A DNA stretch of 64,000 nt. It comes from [Mycobacterium] nativiensis. Its GTDB lineage: Bacteria; Actinomycetota; Actinomycetes; Mycobacteriales; Mycobacteriaceae. Under the pieces are notes generated by a model. The model was not told the origin of the DNA. It did not search any database and saw only the letters and a program-made list of their open reading frames with translations. The stretch spans positions 347,147-411,146 of the forward strand of contig NZ_CP083986.1 of the NCBI RefSeq assembly GCF_020172685.1, in the 5' to 3' direction. The translations under genes and the position numbers were made by a program. This document shows, piece by piece, positions 7,913 to 15,299 of this stretch (positions within the stretch are counted from its first letter, which is position 1; each line of letters begins with the position of its first letter).

Positions 7913-10738
7913 TCAGCGTTTGCCCGGTGGCCGTGCCCCGCGGGCCATTCCCAGACCCTTGACCGGGGCCTGCTCGGCGGGAGCCGCAGGTTCAGCCGGC
8001 GCGGCCGCGGCGGCCGGCTCGGCCGGAGCGGACTCAGCCACCGGTGCCGCAGGAGCGGCCGGGGCCGCCGGAGCCGCCTTCTTGGCGCCCGGCTTGCGGG
8101 CACCTGCCGCCATGCCGAGGCCCTTGACCGGGGCGGCCGGAGCCGCCTCAGCCGCGGGAGCCGCGGGTGCTGCCGGCTCGGCTGCGGGGGTCGCCTGCTC
8201 TGTCGGGGAAGCGGCCGGGGCCGCCTTCTTGGCGCCGGGGCGCTTGGCGCCGCCGGCCATCCCCAGCCCCTTGACCGGTGCGGCGGGCGCAGCCGGAGCC
8301 GCGCTCGCCTCGGCAGCCGGGGCAGCAGCGGCCGGAGCCGCCTTCTTGGCCCCCGGACGCTTGGCGCCGCCGGCCATACCCAACCCGGTGACCGGCTTGG
8401 TGGCCGCCGGAGCCGCGGCAGCCGCCGGCTTCTCCAGCGTCTGGGTTGCCGTGGCCGAAGCCGCCGGTGCCGCCTGCTCGGCCTTCTTTGGCGCCGCCTC
8501 GGCGGCCTTGGCGGCGGTGCCCTTGGCGGGCAACGTCACCCCGGTCAGGTCCAGCGAGTCCAGCAGGATCTGGGCGATGTCACGCACGTCCACACCCGAG
8601 CGCCCGGAGGCCTCGATGCGGTCGTCAAGACCGTCGCTGATCATCACCCGGCAGAACGGGCACGCGGTGGCGATGGTGGTGGCGCCGGTGGCCAGCGCCT
8701 CGTCGACGCGGTCGTGGTTCACCCGCTTGCCGATGTGCTCTTCCATCCACATCCGGGCGCCGCCGGCCCCACAGCAGAACGAGCGGTCGCGGTTACGCGG
8801 CATCTCGACCAGGTTGGCGCCCGCGGCGGTGACGAGCTCACGTGGCGGCTCGTACACCTTGTTGTGGCGGCCCAGGAAGCACGGGTCGTGGTAGGTGACG
8901 TCCCGCGACATCGGGGTGACCGGCACCAGCCTCTTGTCCCGGATCAACCGGTTGAGCACCTGGCTGTGGTGCAGCACGGTGTACTCGCTGCCCAGCTGCG
9001 GGTATTCGCGCGAGATGGTGTTGAAGCAGTGCGGGCAGCTGGCGATGATCTTGCGCTCCGGCTTGTCCAGGCCGTCGAACACCTCGTTGAGCATCTCGAC
9101 GTTCTGGGTGGCCAGCTGCTGGAACAGGAACTCGTTGCCGGAGCGACGGGCCGGGTCACCGGTGCAGGTCTCGCCGGTGCCCAGCACCAGGAACTTCACT
9201 CCGGCAGCGGCCAGCAGCTCCGCGGTCGCCTTGGTGGTCTTCTTGGCGCGATCCTCATAGGCGCCCGCGCAGCCCACCCAGAACAGGTACTCGAACCCGT
9301 CGAAGCTCTCGACGTCCTGGCCGTAGACCGGGATGTCGAAGTTCAGCTCGTCGATCCAGGAGGTGCGCTCACTGGCGTTCTGACCCCACGGGTTGCCCTT
9401 GTTCTCGAGGTTCTTGAACAGCACGGCCAGCTCGGACGGGAACTCCGACTCCATCAGCACCTGGTAGCGGCGCATGTCCAGGATGTGGTCGATGTGCTCG
9501 ATGTCCACCGGGCACTGCTCGACGCAGGCACCGCAGTTGGTGCAGGACCACAACACGTCGGGGTCGATCACGCCGCCCTGCTCGGCGGTGCCGACCAGCG
9601 GCCGGACGGCCTGCTCGGGGCCGGAGCCGCCGATGCGCTCGAAGCCCTTCTCCGGCACGTGGTGGCCGGCCAGCGGCTTGGCGTCGGCCAGGTCGACCTC
9701 ACCGGTCGGCATCGGCTTGTCGCCGAGCAGGTACGGCGCCTTGGCCATCCAGTGGTCGCGCAGGTCCATGATCAGCAGCTTGGGGCTCAGCGGCTTGCCG
9801 GTGTTCCACGCCGGACACTGCGACTGGCAGCGGCCACACTCGGTGCAGGTGGCGAAGTCGAGCATGCCCTTCCAGGAGAAGTCGTCGATCTTGCCGCGGC
9901 CGAACACCGCGTCCTCCGGCGGGTTGTCGAAGTCCAGCGGCTTGCCGTCGTACTCGATCGGCAGCAGCGGGCCCAGCCCGTTGGGCAGTCGCTTGAAGGT
10001 GACGTTGATCGGCGCCAGGAAGATGTGCAGGTGCTTGGAGTGCAGCACGATCAACAGGAAGCCAAGTGCCACCGCAACGTGCAGCAGCAGCGCGGCGGTC
10101 TCGATGCTCTCGTTGGCAGCGAGCCCCAGCGGCGCCATGATCTTGCCCATCAGCTGCGACAGGTAGGCGCCGTTGCCGTAGGGCAGGCTGCCGGTGTTGA
10201 CCGCGGCCCCGCGCAGCAGCAGGAACGTCCAGACGACGTTGAGGATCATGATCAGGATCAGCCAGGCGCCACCGTTGTGCGAGCCGTAGAACCGGGAGGC
10301 CCGGCCGATCTCGCGGGGGTTGCGCAGGACGCGGATGATCATGAACACGAAGATGGACAGGGTGACCGCGGTGATGAAGAAGTCCTGCAGGAAGCCCAGC
10401 GCGTCCCAGTGGCCGACCAGTGGGATGGCGAAGTCATGCTGGAACATCTGCCCGTAGGCCTCGACGTAGACCGTGATCAGGACGAAGAACGCCCACATGG
10501 TGAAGAAGTGCGCGACGCCCGGGATGCCCCACATGAGCAGCTTGGCCTGGCCAGCGACCTCACGGATCTGGGTCCATACCCGGGTCTTGACGTCGGTGGT
10601 CCGCTCGGCGCCCACCTTCACGCCGGACATGACCAGCCGGTAGAGCCAGAACACCCGGCGTGCGGCCAGCAGGCCGACGAACGCCGTCATGGACAGGCCG
10701 ACGACCAGCCTGATCAGCATTTGGACATTTTCGGTCAC
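7913..10738 (-). CDS. etfD: EtfD: membrane Fe-S oxidoreductase accepting electrons from ETF
   Basis: 941 aa from GTG, with GGGAGAGA upstream. About five N-terminal membrane helices (residues 5-235) form a NarI-like anchor. Two ferredoxin clusters follow (CTECGRCQSQCP near 297, CTNCGACVEQCP near 399), then two CCG-type cysteine-rich domains (CPHCFNTISREYP near 566; CCGAGGARMWMEE near 654; CPFCRVMIS near 693). This is the plan of Rv0338c/EtfD, which passes electrons from acyl-CoA dehydrogenases via EtfBA to the quinone pool in fatty-acid oxidation. The C-terminal 210 residues are an Ala/Pro/Lys-rich tail with four GLGMA-G-A--PG units, absent from the catalytic core and probably disordered. Twin operators precede the gene and a terminator follows it. 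Confidence 0.92.
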   Translation of the reverse strand: MTENVQMLIRLVVGLSMTAFVGLLAARRVFWLYRLVMSGVKVGAERTTDVKTRVWTQIREVAGQAKLLMWGIPGVAHFFTMWAFFVLITVYVEAYGQMFQHDFAIPLVGHWDALGFLQDFFITAVTLSIFVFMIIRVLRNPREIGRASRFYGSHNGGAWLILIMILNVVWTFLLLRGAAVNTGSLPYGNGAYLSQLMGKIMAPLGLAANESIETAALLLHVAVALGFLLIVLHSKHLHIFLAPINVTFKRLPNGLGPLLPIEYDGKPLDFDNPPEDAVFGRGKIDDFSWKGMLDFATCTECGRCQSQCPAWNTGKPLSPKLLIMDLRDHWMAKAPYLLGDKPMPTGEVDLADAKPLAGHHVPEKGFERIGGSGPEQAVRPLVGTAEQGGVIDPDVLWSCTNCGACVEQCPVDIEHIDHILDMRRYQVLMESEFPSELAVLFKNLENKGNPWGQNASERTSWIDELNFDIPVYGQDVESFDGFEYLFWVGCAGAYEDRAKKTTKATAELLAAAGVKFLVLGTGETCTGDPARRSGNEFLFQQLATQNVEMLNEVFDGLDKPERKIIASCPHCFNTISREYPQLGSEYTVLHHSQVLNRLIRDKRLVPVTPMSRDVTYHDPCFLGRHNKVYEPPRELVTAAGANLVEMPRNRDRSFCCGAGGARMWMEEHIGKRVNHDRVDEALATGATTIATACPFCRVMISDGLDDRIEASGRSGVDVRDIAQILLDSLDLTGVTLPAKGTAAKAAEAAPKKAEQAAPAASATATQTLEKPAAAAAPAATKPVTGLGMAGGAKRPGAKKAAPAAAAPAAEASAAPAAPAAPVKGLGMAGGAKRPGAKKAAPAASPTEQATPAAEPAAPAAPAAEAAPAAPVKGLGMAAGARKPGAKKAAPAAPAAPAAPVAESAPAEPAAAAAPAEPAAPAEQAPVKGLGMARGARPPGKR

Positions 10739-10757
10739 GGAGTGTCTCTCCCATCCA

Positions 10758-10801
10758 TAAGTTACCGACCAGTAACTTAACTATGGTTACTGACGGGTAA
10801 C
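10758..10801. promoter_or_regulatory. Tandem palindromic operators upstream of etfD
   Basis: TAAGTTAC-CGACCA-GTAACTTA (10758-10779) is a perfect 22-bp inverted repeat. A second related site, GTTAC-TGACGG-GTAAC (10786-10801), follows with its centre 25 bp away, roughly 2.4 helical turns. Both lie 20-63 bp upstream of the GTG start. Arms of this size around a 6-bp spacer suit a TetR-family repressor, plausibly one sensing acyl-CoA given the role of EtfD in beta-oxidation. The regulator gene is not identifiable here. Confidence 0.65.
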
Positions 10802-10958
10802 TTACCGCCAATCTTGCACAACAGCTGCTCAAGCCCTTCCTTGATGCTCGCCCATAGTGCCACCCCCGTCTCGTATTGCGCGACGCAGGATGGCCTAACT
10901 GTATCGGCCGGCGACCGATTGGTTGGGCTTTCGTGACCGCTGAGGGGCTATGCGCCTA
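10802..10958. other. Intergenic region upstream of etfD
   Basis: About 150 bases separate the etfD operators from the end of the next minus-strand gene. Apart from possible promoter elements for etfD close to the operators, I see no ORF with a credible start, no strong hairpin and no RNA gene. Confidence 0.4.
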
Positions 10959-11540
10959 TCACAGTCCCGGCGGCAGCGGGATGACGATCTCCGACGGCCG
11001 GGTGGCCCCGGAGGTTGTGGCGGGCGGCTGAGTGGTTGTGGGCGCCTGGGTGGTGGTGGGCGGCGCGGTGGTTGTCGGCGCCGTCGTGGTGGGCGTTTGG
11101 GTGGTCGTCGGCGCGGTGCTGGTCGGCGCTGCGGTGGTCTCTGAGGTGCTGACCGGCGGCTCGGTTGGCGTGACCGATGGCAGGTTTCCGGAGGAGGGGG
11201 CCTCCGGCGCGGCCGGCTGCGGGGTCGGGGCGGCCGGCTCGTCGGCGGGCGTCGTCACGGTGGACGAGACCGTTGTCGTGGTCGGTTCGGTGTGCCCGGT
11301 GTCCCTGTTCACCAGCCGGACCATTCCCCACACCAGCGCGGAAAGCAGGATGGCGGTGAGCACACCCCAGCCGATCAGCGCGAAGGGCTTGAGGTACCAC
11401 GGCGTGGGCGGCGGTTCGGGCGGCTGGGACCAGTTGGGTTGCTGCCCGATGGGCTCGCCGTACTGGCTTCCGCCGTCCTCGTTGGAGTAGGCCGCCGGCT
11501 CGCTGTAATTGCCGCTCCCGCGGTAGTCGTAGCCGGCCAT
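10959..11540 (-). CDS. Single-pass membrane protein with Thr/Pro-rich extracellular tail
   Basis: 193 aa from the ATG at 11540; an upstream GTG at 11627 would add 29 residues of doubtful character. The cytoplasmic N-terminus is Gly/Tyr/Gln/Pro-rich (MAGYDYRGSGNYSEP), the single membrane helix is WYLKPFALIGWGVLTAILLS and neighbours at about residues 60-80, and the outside part is almost entirely Thr/Pro/Ala with TTT-AP repeats, ending in SEIVIPLPPGL. Such tails are often O-mannosylated in mycobacteria. It is clearly similar in plan to the gene at 12094-12756 (TPW-x-x-KP before the helix), so the two are probably paralogues. Function unknown. Confidence 0.75.
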   Translation of the reverse strand: MAGYDYRGSGNYSEPAAYSNEDGGSQYGEPIGQQPNWSQPPEPPPTPWYLKPFALIGWGVLTAILLSALVWGMVRLVNRDTGHTEPTTTTVSSTVTTPADEPAAPTPQPAAPEAPSSGNLPSVTPTEPPVSTSETTAAPTSTAPTTTQTPTTTAPTTTAPPTTTQAPTTTQPPATTSGATRPSEIVIPLPPGL

Positions 11541-11699
11541 CTGAGTCGGCTCGTTGTTCGGGTCGTCCGGCGTTCGTTCCACGCGCACCGATGGTAGGTG
11601 CCGCGGCTGACGAAACACCGCGACCACACCTGACGAGTAGCTGTGCCGACCAGCGGCGCGGGAACGTGTCGTCGGTGTGCACGGCCTGGCCGCAGTGCG

Positions 11700-12071
11700 T
11701 CAGCGCGTCGAACGGCGCCTCGTGAGCAGCGTGAACGCCGCCCGCCAGCCGAGCAGGAACACGCCGGTCACCGTCGAGGCGACGATGACGAAACTCCACG
11801 CCACACCTGCCGACGTTGCCGCCCGCAGGGCCATGCCGACCAGCACCGTCGATATCCAGACGATCACCCCGGTGGGCGCCAATGCCGTGGGCCGGCGCCA
11901 GGCGCGGGACACCAGCCAGCCCAGTGCGGTGCCGCTCAGAAATGGCCAGGCTGTGGTCGCCAGGCCGCTGAGATCGATGCCCTCGTCGTGGCTGCGCCGG
12001 CCGAGAGCGCAGAAGATCAGAACGGCCACCACGTCAATACCGAGCCAGACCGGCTTCCGCTGGGGTTGCAT
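11700..12071 (-). CDS. DUF3054 family membrane protein
   Basis: 123 aa with four predicted membrane helices: GIDVVAVLIFCALGRRSHDEG, WPFLSGTALGWLVSR, GVIVWISTVLVGMALR and AWSFVIVASTVTGVFLLGW. The RRSHDEG motif after helix 1 and the WPF-GTALGWL segment are hallmarks of the DUF3054 family, common in actinobacteria and of unknown function. It lies 22 bp downstream of the Pro-rich membrane gene at 12094 and 159 bp upstream of its paralogue at 11540, so all are probably one transcript. Confidence 0.8.
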   Translation of the reverse strand: MQPQRKPVWLGIDVVAVLIFCALGRRSHDEGIDLSGLATTAWPFLSGTALGWLVSRAWRRPTALAPTGVIVWISTVLVGMALRAATSAGVAWSFVIVASTVTGVFLLGWRAAFTLLTRRRSTR

Positions 12072-12093
12072 GCGGCGAGACTAGCTGTGCCGC

Positions 12094-12756
12094 CTACCGG
12101 TAAGGCGGAATGGTGATCACCGTCGGCAGCTCAGGAACCTTGGGGATCGGCGGAATGGTGATCACCGAGGGCAGCGGCGGCAGGTGCGGGCGGCGGTGCC
12201 CCGGCGGCTCGCCGGGTGCCGGCGCCTGCGGTGCCTGCGGCTGGTGCGGCGGTGCCTGAGCGGGCGGGGCCGCCGACGGCGCACTGCTGCTGGGAGTGCT
12301 CGACGAGGAGCCGGTGGTGCTGGTGGTGCTCGTCGTACTTGTCGTGCTGCTGGTGCTCGACGAGCTGGTTGCCGGTGTGGTGCCGCCGCCACCGGGGCCC
12401 CGGCTGGTCAGCTGGATGATGCCCCAGATCACCAGCGCGAGCATCACCGCGATCAGCCCGACCCAGGCGATCAGCACCGGCTTACGACGGAACCAGGGTG
12501 TGGGTAGCTGTTGCCCGGGGAACGCTCCGGCGTCCTGCGGTGGGGCGGATTGCTGTTCGAACTGGTTGTAGGCGGCGTACTGCGTCGGTGCGTCGCCAGG
12601 CCGGTATCCCGGATCACCCGGCCGACCTGGGCCGACGGGGCCGAACGGGGCTGGCGGTGGCCCGGCTGGCGGTGGTCCGCTCTGGCGGTGCCGGATGGAC
12701 TGGGTGGGGTCATTGCCGGGACTGCCGGGACCTTCTGGAGATCCGTATCGCGCCAT
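12094..12756 (-). CDS. Single-pass membrane protein with Ser/Thr/Pro-rich tail
   Basis: 220 aa. The N-terminal 90 residues are Pro/Gly/Gln-rich and cytoplasmic. A single helix spans about residues 90-112 (VLIAWVGLIAVMLALVIWGII). An extracellular Ser/Thr run with SSTSSTTSTTSTT repeats follows, then Pro/Ala/His-rich sequence and the ending IPKVPELPTVITIPPYR. Composition and helix-flanking TPWFRRKP mirror the gene at 10959-11540, which suggests duplication. No enzymatic domain is visible; a wall-spanning anchor or stress-envelope protein is plausible but unproven. Confidence 0.75.
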   Translation of the reverse strand: MARYGSPEGPGSPGNDPTQSIRHRQSGPPPAGPPPAPFGPVGPGRPGDPGYRPGDAPTQYAAYNQFEQQSAPPQDAGAFPGQQLPTPWFRRKPVLIAWVGLIAVMLALVIWGIIQLTSRGPGGGGTTPATSSSSTSSTTSTTSTTSTTGSSSSTPSSSAPSAAPPAQAPPHQPQAPQAPAPGEPPGHRRPHLPPLPSVITIPPIPKVPELPTVITIPPYR

Positions 12757-12826
12757 TTGATCGATCGTAATGGAAAGCGGTGACAGATGAGGTGGGAGCG
12801 ATATCGGGCCGGGAAAAGGTGAGATG

Positions 12827-13426
12827 TCAGAACGTTTCGACGTTCTCGATGCTGACGAACATGCCGTGGCCGGTGCGGTCGTTGGTGAACCGGGTGCCGT
12901 CGAGGCCGGCCTTGATCCGCCAGCCCTGTGCCTGATACGTCAGGTAGTCGATGGTGACGACCGGGATGTCACCCAGGTTGCCCAGCACCCACTGCACGGT
13001 GCCGTCGGAACTGACGCTGACGCCGTTGGCGTGCTCACCGTCTTTGAGCGGGCTGTTGGTGAACTCGGCCTCGCAGTCGACCTGCCGTGACGAGATCTGG
13101 CAGCGGGTTCTGCCGGACTTGGTCTCGATGAAGACGTAACCGTTCTCGTCGGCAGGCAGGGGGACGGCGTCGGAGGGTTTATGCGGGGTGCCCGGTTTGT
13201 CCGGAGTGGGGGGTTTGGTCGGAACCGAGCTCGGCGGTTGCGGCGTGCTGGATCGGGGAGGCCGGAAGGACGGTTCGGGCGGCCCGCCCCCCGGGGCAGC
13301 GGTCGGATGGCCGTCGACGGTGGTGGTGCAACCGGCCAGCAGCATGGCGGCGGCCAGCGTCAGGTGCGCGCCGAGCATCCTCGGTGTGACCCGATCCGAT
13401 AACCGCACGAAATCCCCCGCCGACAT
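12827..13426 (-). CDS. lpqJ: Putative lipoprotein LpqJ
   Basis: 199 aa. A basic N-region is followed by the hydrophobic stretch LTLAAAMLLAGC, with the lipobox cysteine at residue 33. The mature part starts with a Pro-rich linker (about residues 45-85) and then a small beta-rich domain with three cysteines (RTRCQISSRQVDCEAEF and the lipobox). Lipoproteins with this lipobox-linker-domain plan are abundant in mycobacteria. The symbol rests mainly on position: in M. tuberculosis lpqJ (Rv0344c) lies close to ansP2 and etfD, as here. Exported and acylated; function unknown. Confidence 0.7.
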   Translation of the reverse strand: MSAGDFVRLSDRVTPRMLGAHLTLAAAMLLAGCTTTVDGHPTAAPGGGPPEPSFRPPRSSTPQPPSSVPTKPPTPDKPGTPHKPSDAVPLPADENGYVFIETKSGRTRCQISSRQVDCEAEFTNSPLKDGEHANGVSVSSDGTVQWVLGNLGDIPVVTIDYLTYQAQGWRIKAGLDGTRFTNDRTGHGMFVSIENVETF

Positions 13427-13582
13427 AGGTTGATGCCCAGCCTACGCACTGTGTGACGCGAGTGGCTGTGGTGACGCGCGGTTCTACCGGGCCGGAGCGG
13501 GGAATCCACGGCGAACGTGCGCACAGTGCGAGATTTCGGCGATCTCTTCGCAGTGATTACACGTTCGCCGACGAGGTGGCGG

Positions 13583-13765
13583 TCAGGAAAGATCCCGGAA
13601 CACCAAGGCGAATCCGGCGACGGCCGTGACCGCGGCGAGGCCGTAGCCGAGCACCGACCACCACCCGGCGTGCAGGTAGGCGGTGATGGCGACTACCGCG
13701 ATGGCGCAGAAGATCAACGCCATTCCGTAGAGCGGCGGCTTGGCGGCATATCTGTTGCGGGCCAT
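13583..13765 (-). CDS. Small two-helix membrane protein
   Basis: 60 aa from an ATG with AGAAGG upstream. It starts 14 bp after the stop of the permease gene, so the two are probably co-transcribed. Two hydrophobic segments, YGMALIFCAIAVVAITAYLHAG and VLGYGLAAVTAVAGFALVF, make it an almost wholly membrane-embedded hairpin. Such small proteins accompany amino-acid permeases in several actinobacteria, but no family name can be given by eye. It could stabilise or regulate the permease. Confidence 0.65.
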   Translation of the reverse strand: MARNRYAAKPPLYGMALIFCAIAVVAITAYLHAGWWSVLGYGLAAVTAVAGFALVFRDLS

Positions 13766-13779
13766 GCGTTTTCGGCCTT

Positions 13780-15261
13780 CTACTCGTCGGTTTCCGCCTG
13801 TGTTGTCACAGCGGGTGCCTGTTCGGGGTCAGCCGGCATGGGCGTGGCCGCGGCGGTGACCCGCCCCCGCGCCAGGTACCAGCCGATGATCAGTGTCGGC
13901 GCGCCGATGAGCACCGCGGCACGGATCCAGGTGCCGTACTCGGGGTCGGACAGCATCAGGACAACCACGGCGGCCAGGAACAGCAAAGTGGCGTATCCGC
14001 TGTACGGGGCCAGCGGCATCTGGAACCCGGGTCGCTGCAGCTGTCCGGTTTGGGTCAGGCGGAAGAACCGCAGTTGGCAGGCCACGATCGTGGACCACGC
14101 GGCCACCACGCCCAGGGCGGCGATGTTGAGCACGATTTCGAAGGCGTGCTCCGGTATCACCGCATTGAGCGCGACCCCGAACAGGCCGATCCCTCCGGTC
14201 AACAGAATTCCGCCGTAAGGCACACCGTTTCTCGACAACGGTGCGGTGAACTTCGGGCCGCTGCCGTTGACCGCCATCGACCGCAGGATCCGGCCGGTGG
14301 AGTACAGCCCGGCGTTGAGGCTGGAGAACGCTGCGGTCAGCACCACCAGGTTCATCAGGCCGCCGGCTCCGGTGAAACCGATCTTGGAGAAGAACGTCAC
14401 GAACGGGCTCTCGCCATGCCGGTAGGCGGTGTAGGGCAGCAGCAGTGCCAGCAGCACCACCGACCCGATGTAGAAGACCGCGATGCGGGCCACCACCGAG
14501 TTGATCGCGCGCGGCATGATCTTCTCCGGCTCGGCGGTCTCACCCGCCGCGGTGCCGACCAGTTCGACTGCGGCGTAGGAGAACACCACGCCAGAGGTGA
14601 CCAGGACCAGCGGCAGTATCCCGGTCGGCAGGAACCCGCCGTTCTCGCCCCACAGGTGCAGGCCGGTGTCCTGGCCGTCGACCTGGAAACGCCCACCCAG
14701 GAAGATGGTGCCGACGACCAAGAACGTCATCAGCGCAACCACTTTGATCAACGCCGCCCAGAACTCCAGCTCGCCGAAGAGCTTCACCGAGATGAGGTTC
14801 ATCGCCACCACCGCCACCAGTGCGGTCAGCGCCAACGTCCACTGCGGGAACATGCGGAAAGCTCCCCAGTAGTGGAAGTACGTCGCGATCGCGGTGGTGT
14901 CCACGATGCCGGTCATCGACCAGTTCAGGAAGTACAGCCAGCCCGCGACGAATGCTGTCTTCTCCCCGAAGAACTCCCGCGCGTACGACACGAACGACCC
15001 GGACGCCGGACGGTGCAGCACCAGTTCGCCCAGTGCCCGCAGGATGAAGAACACAAAGACGCCGCAGACCGCGTAGACCAGAAACAAGGCTGGTCCGGCC
15101 TCGTGGAGTCGCCGTCCGGCTCCCAGGAACAGCCCGGTTCCGATCGCCCCGCCGATCGCGATCATCTGGACCTGTCGCGGGGCCAGCCCCTTGTGATAGC
15201 CCTCGTCTTCGCGAGCCAGTGCCGCTGAGGAGGCCAGGTGAGGGTTGGGGACTTGGGACAT
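13780..15261 (-). CDS. ansP2: Amino-acid permease, AnsP-type (APC superfamily)
   Basis: 493 aa, about 12 membrane helices. The N-terminal helix holds the APC substrate motif [15 protein letters not shown] (about residues 35-49), and the family pattern continues with the second-helix segment [17 protein letters not shown] and [13 protein letters not shown]. These features fit the amino-acid transporter group that includes L-asparagine permease AnsP2, and the neighbourhood next to lpqJ matches that of M. tuberculosis Rv0346c. Substrate choice between asparagine, aspartate and related amino acids cannot be read from sequence. Inner membrane. Confidence 0.85.
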   Translation of the reverse strand: MSQVPNPHLASSAALAREDEGYHKGLAPRQVQMIAIGGAIGTGLFLGAGRRLHEAGPALFLVYAVCGVFVFFILRALGELVLHRPASGSFVSYAREFFGEKTAFVAGWLYFLNWSMTGIVDTTAIATYFHYWGAFRMFPQWTLALTALVAVVAMNLISVKLFGELEFWAALIKVVALMTFLVVGTIFLGGRFQVDGQDTGLHLWGENGGFLPTGILPLVLVTSGVVFSYAAVELVGTAAGETAEPEKIMPRAINSVVARIAVFYIGSVVLLALLLPYTAYRHGESPFVTFFSKIGFTGAGGLMNLVVLTAAFSSLNAGLYSTGRILRSMAVNGSGPKFTAPLSRNGVPYGGILLTGGIGLFGVALNAVIPEHAFEIVLNIAALGVVAAWSTIVACQLRFFRLTQTGQLQRPGFQMPLAPYSGYATLLFLAAVVVLMLSDPEYGTWIRAAVLIGAPTLIIGWYLARGRVTAAATPMPADPEQAPAVTTQAETDE

Positions 15262-15299
15262 CGCTGCGAGGGTAACGCACCGGGTCGGTAGCCGGAGGC

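Noticed and set aside
7823..10780. 985-aa open frame antisense to etfD
   Set aside because: It lies entirely opposite the etfD gene, is Gly/Arg/Leu-rich without domains, and arises from GC-rich codon bias. It has no ribosome binding site.
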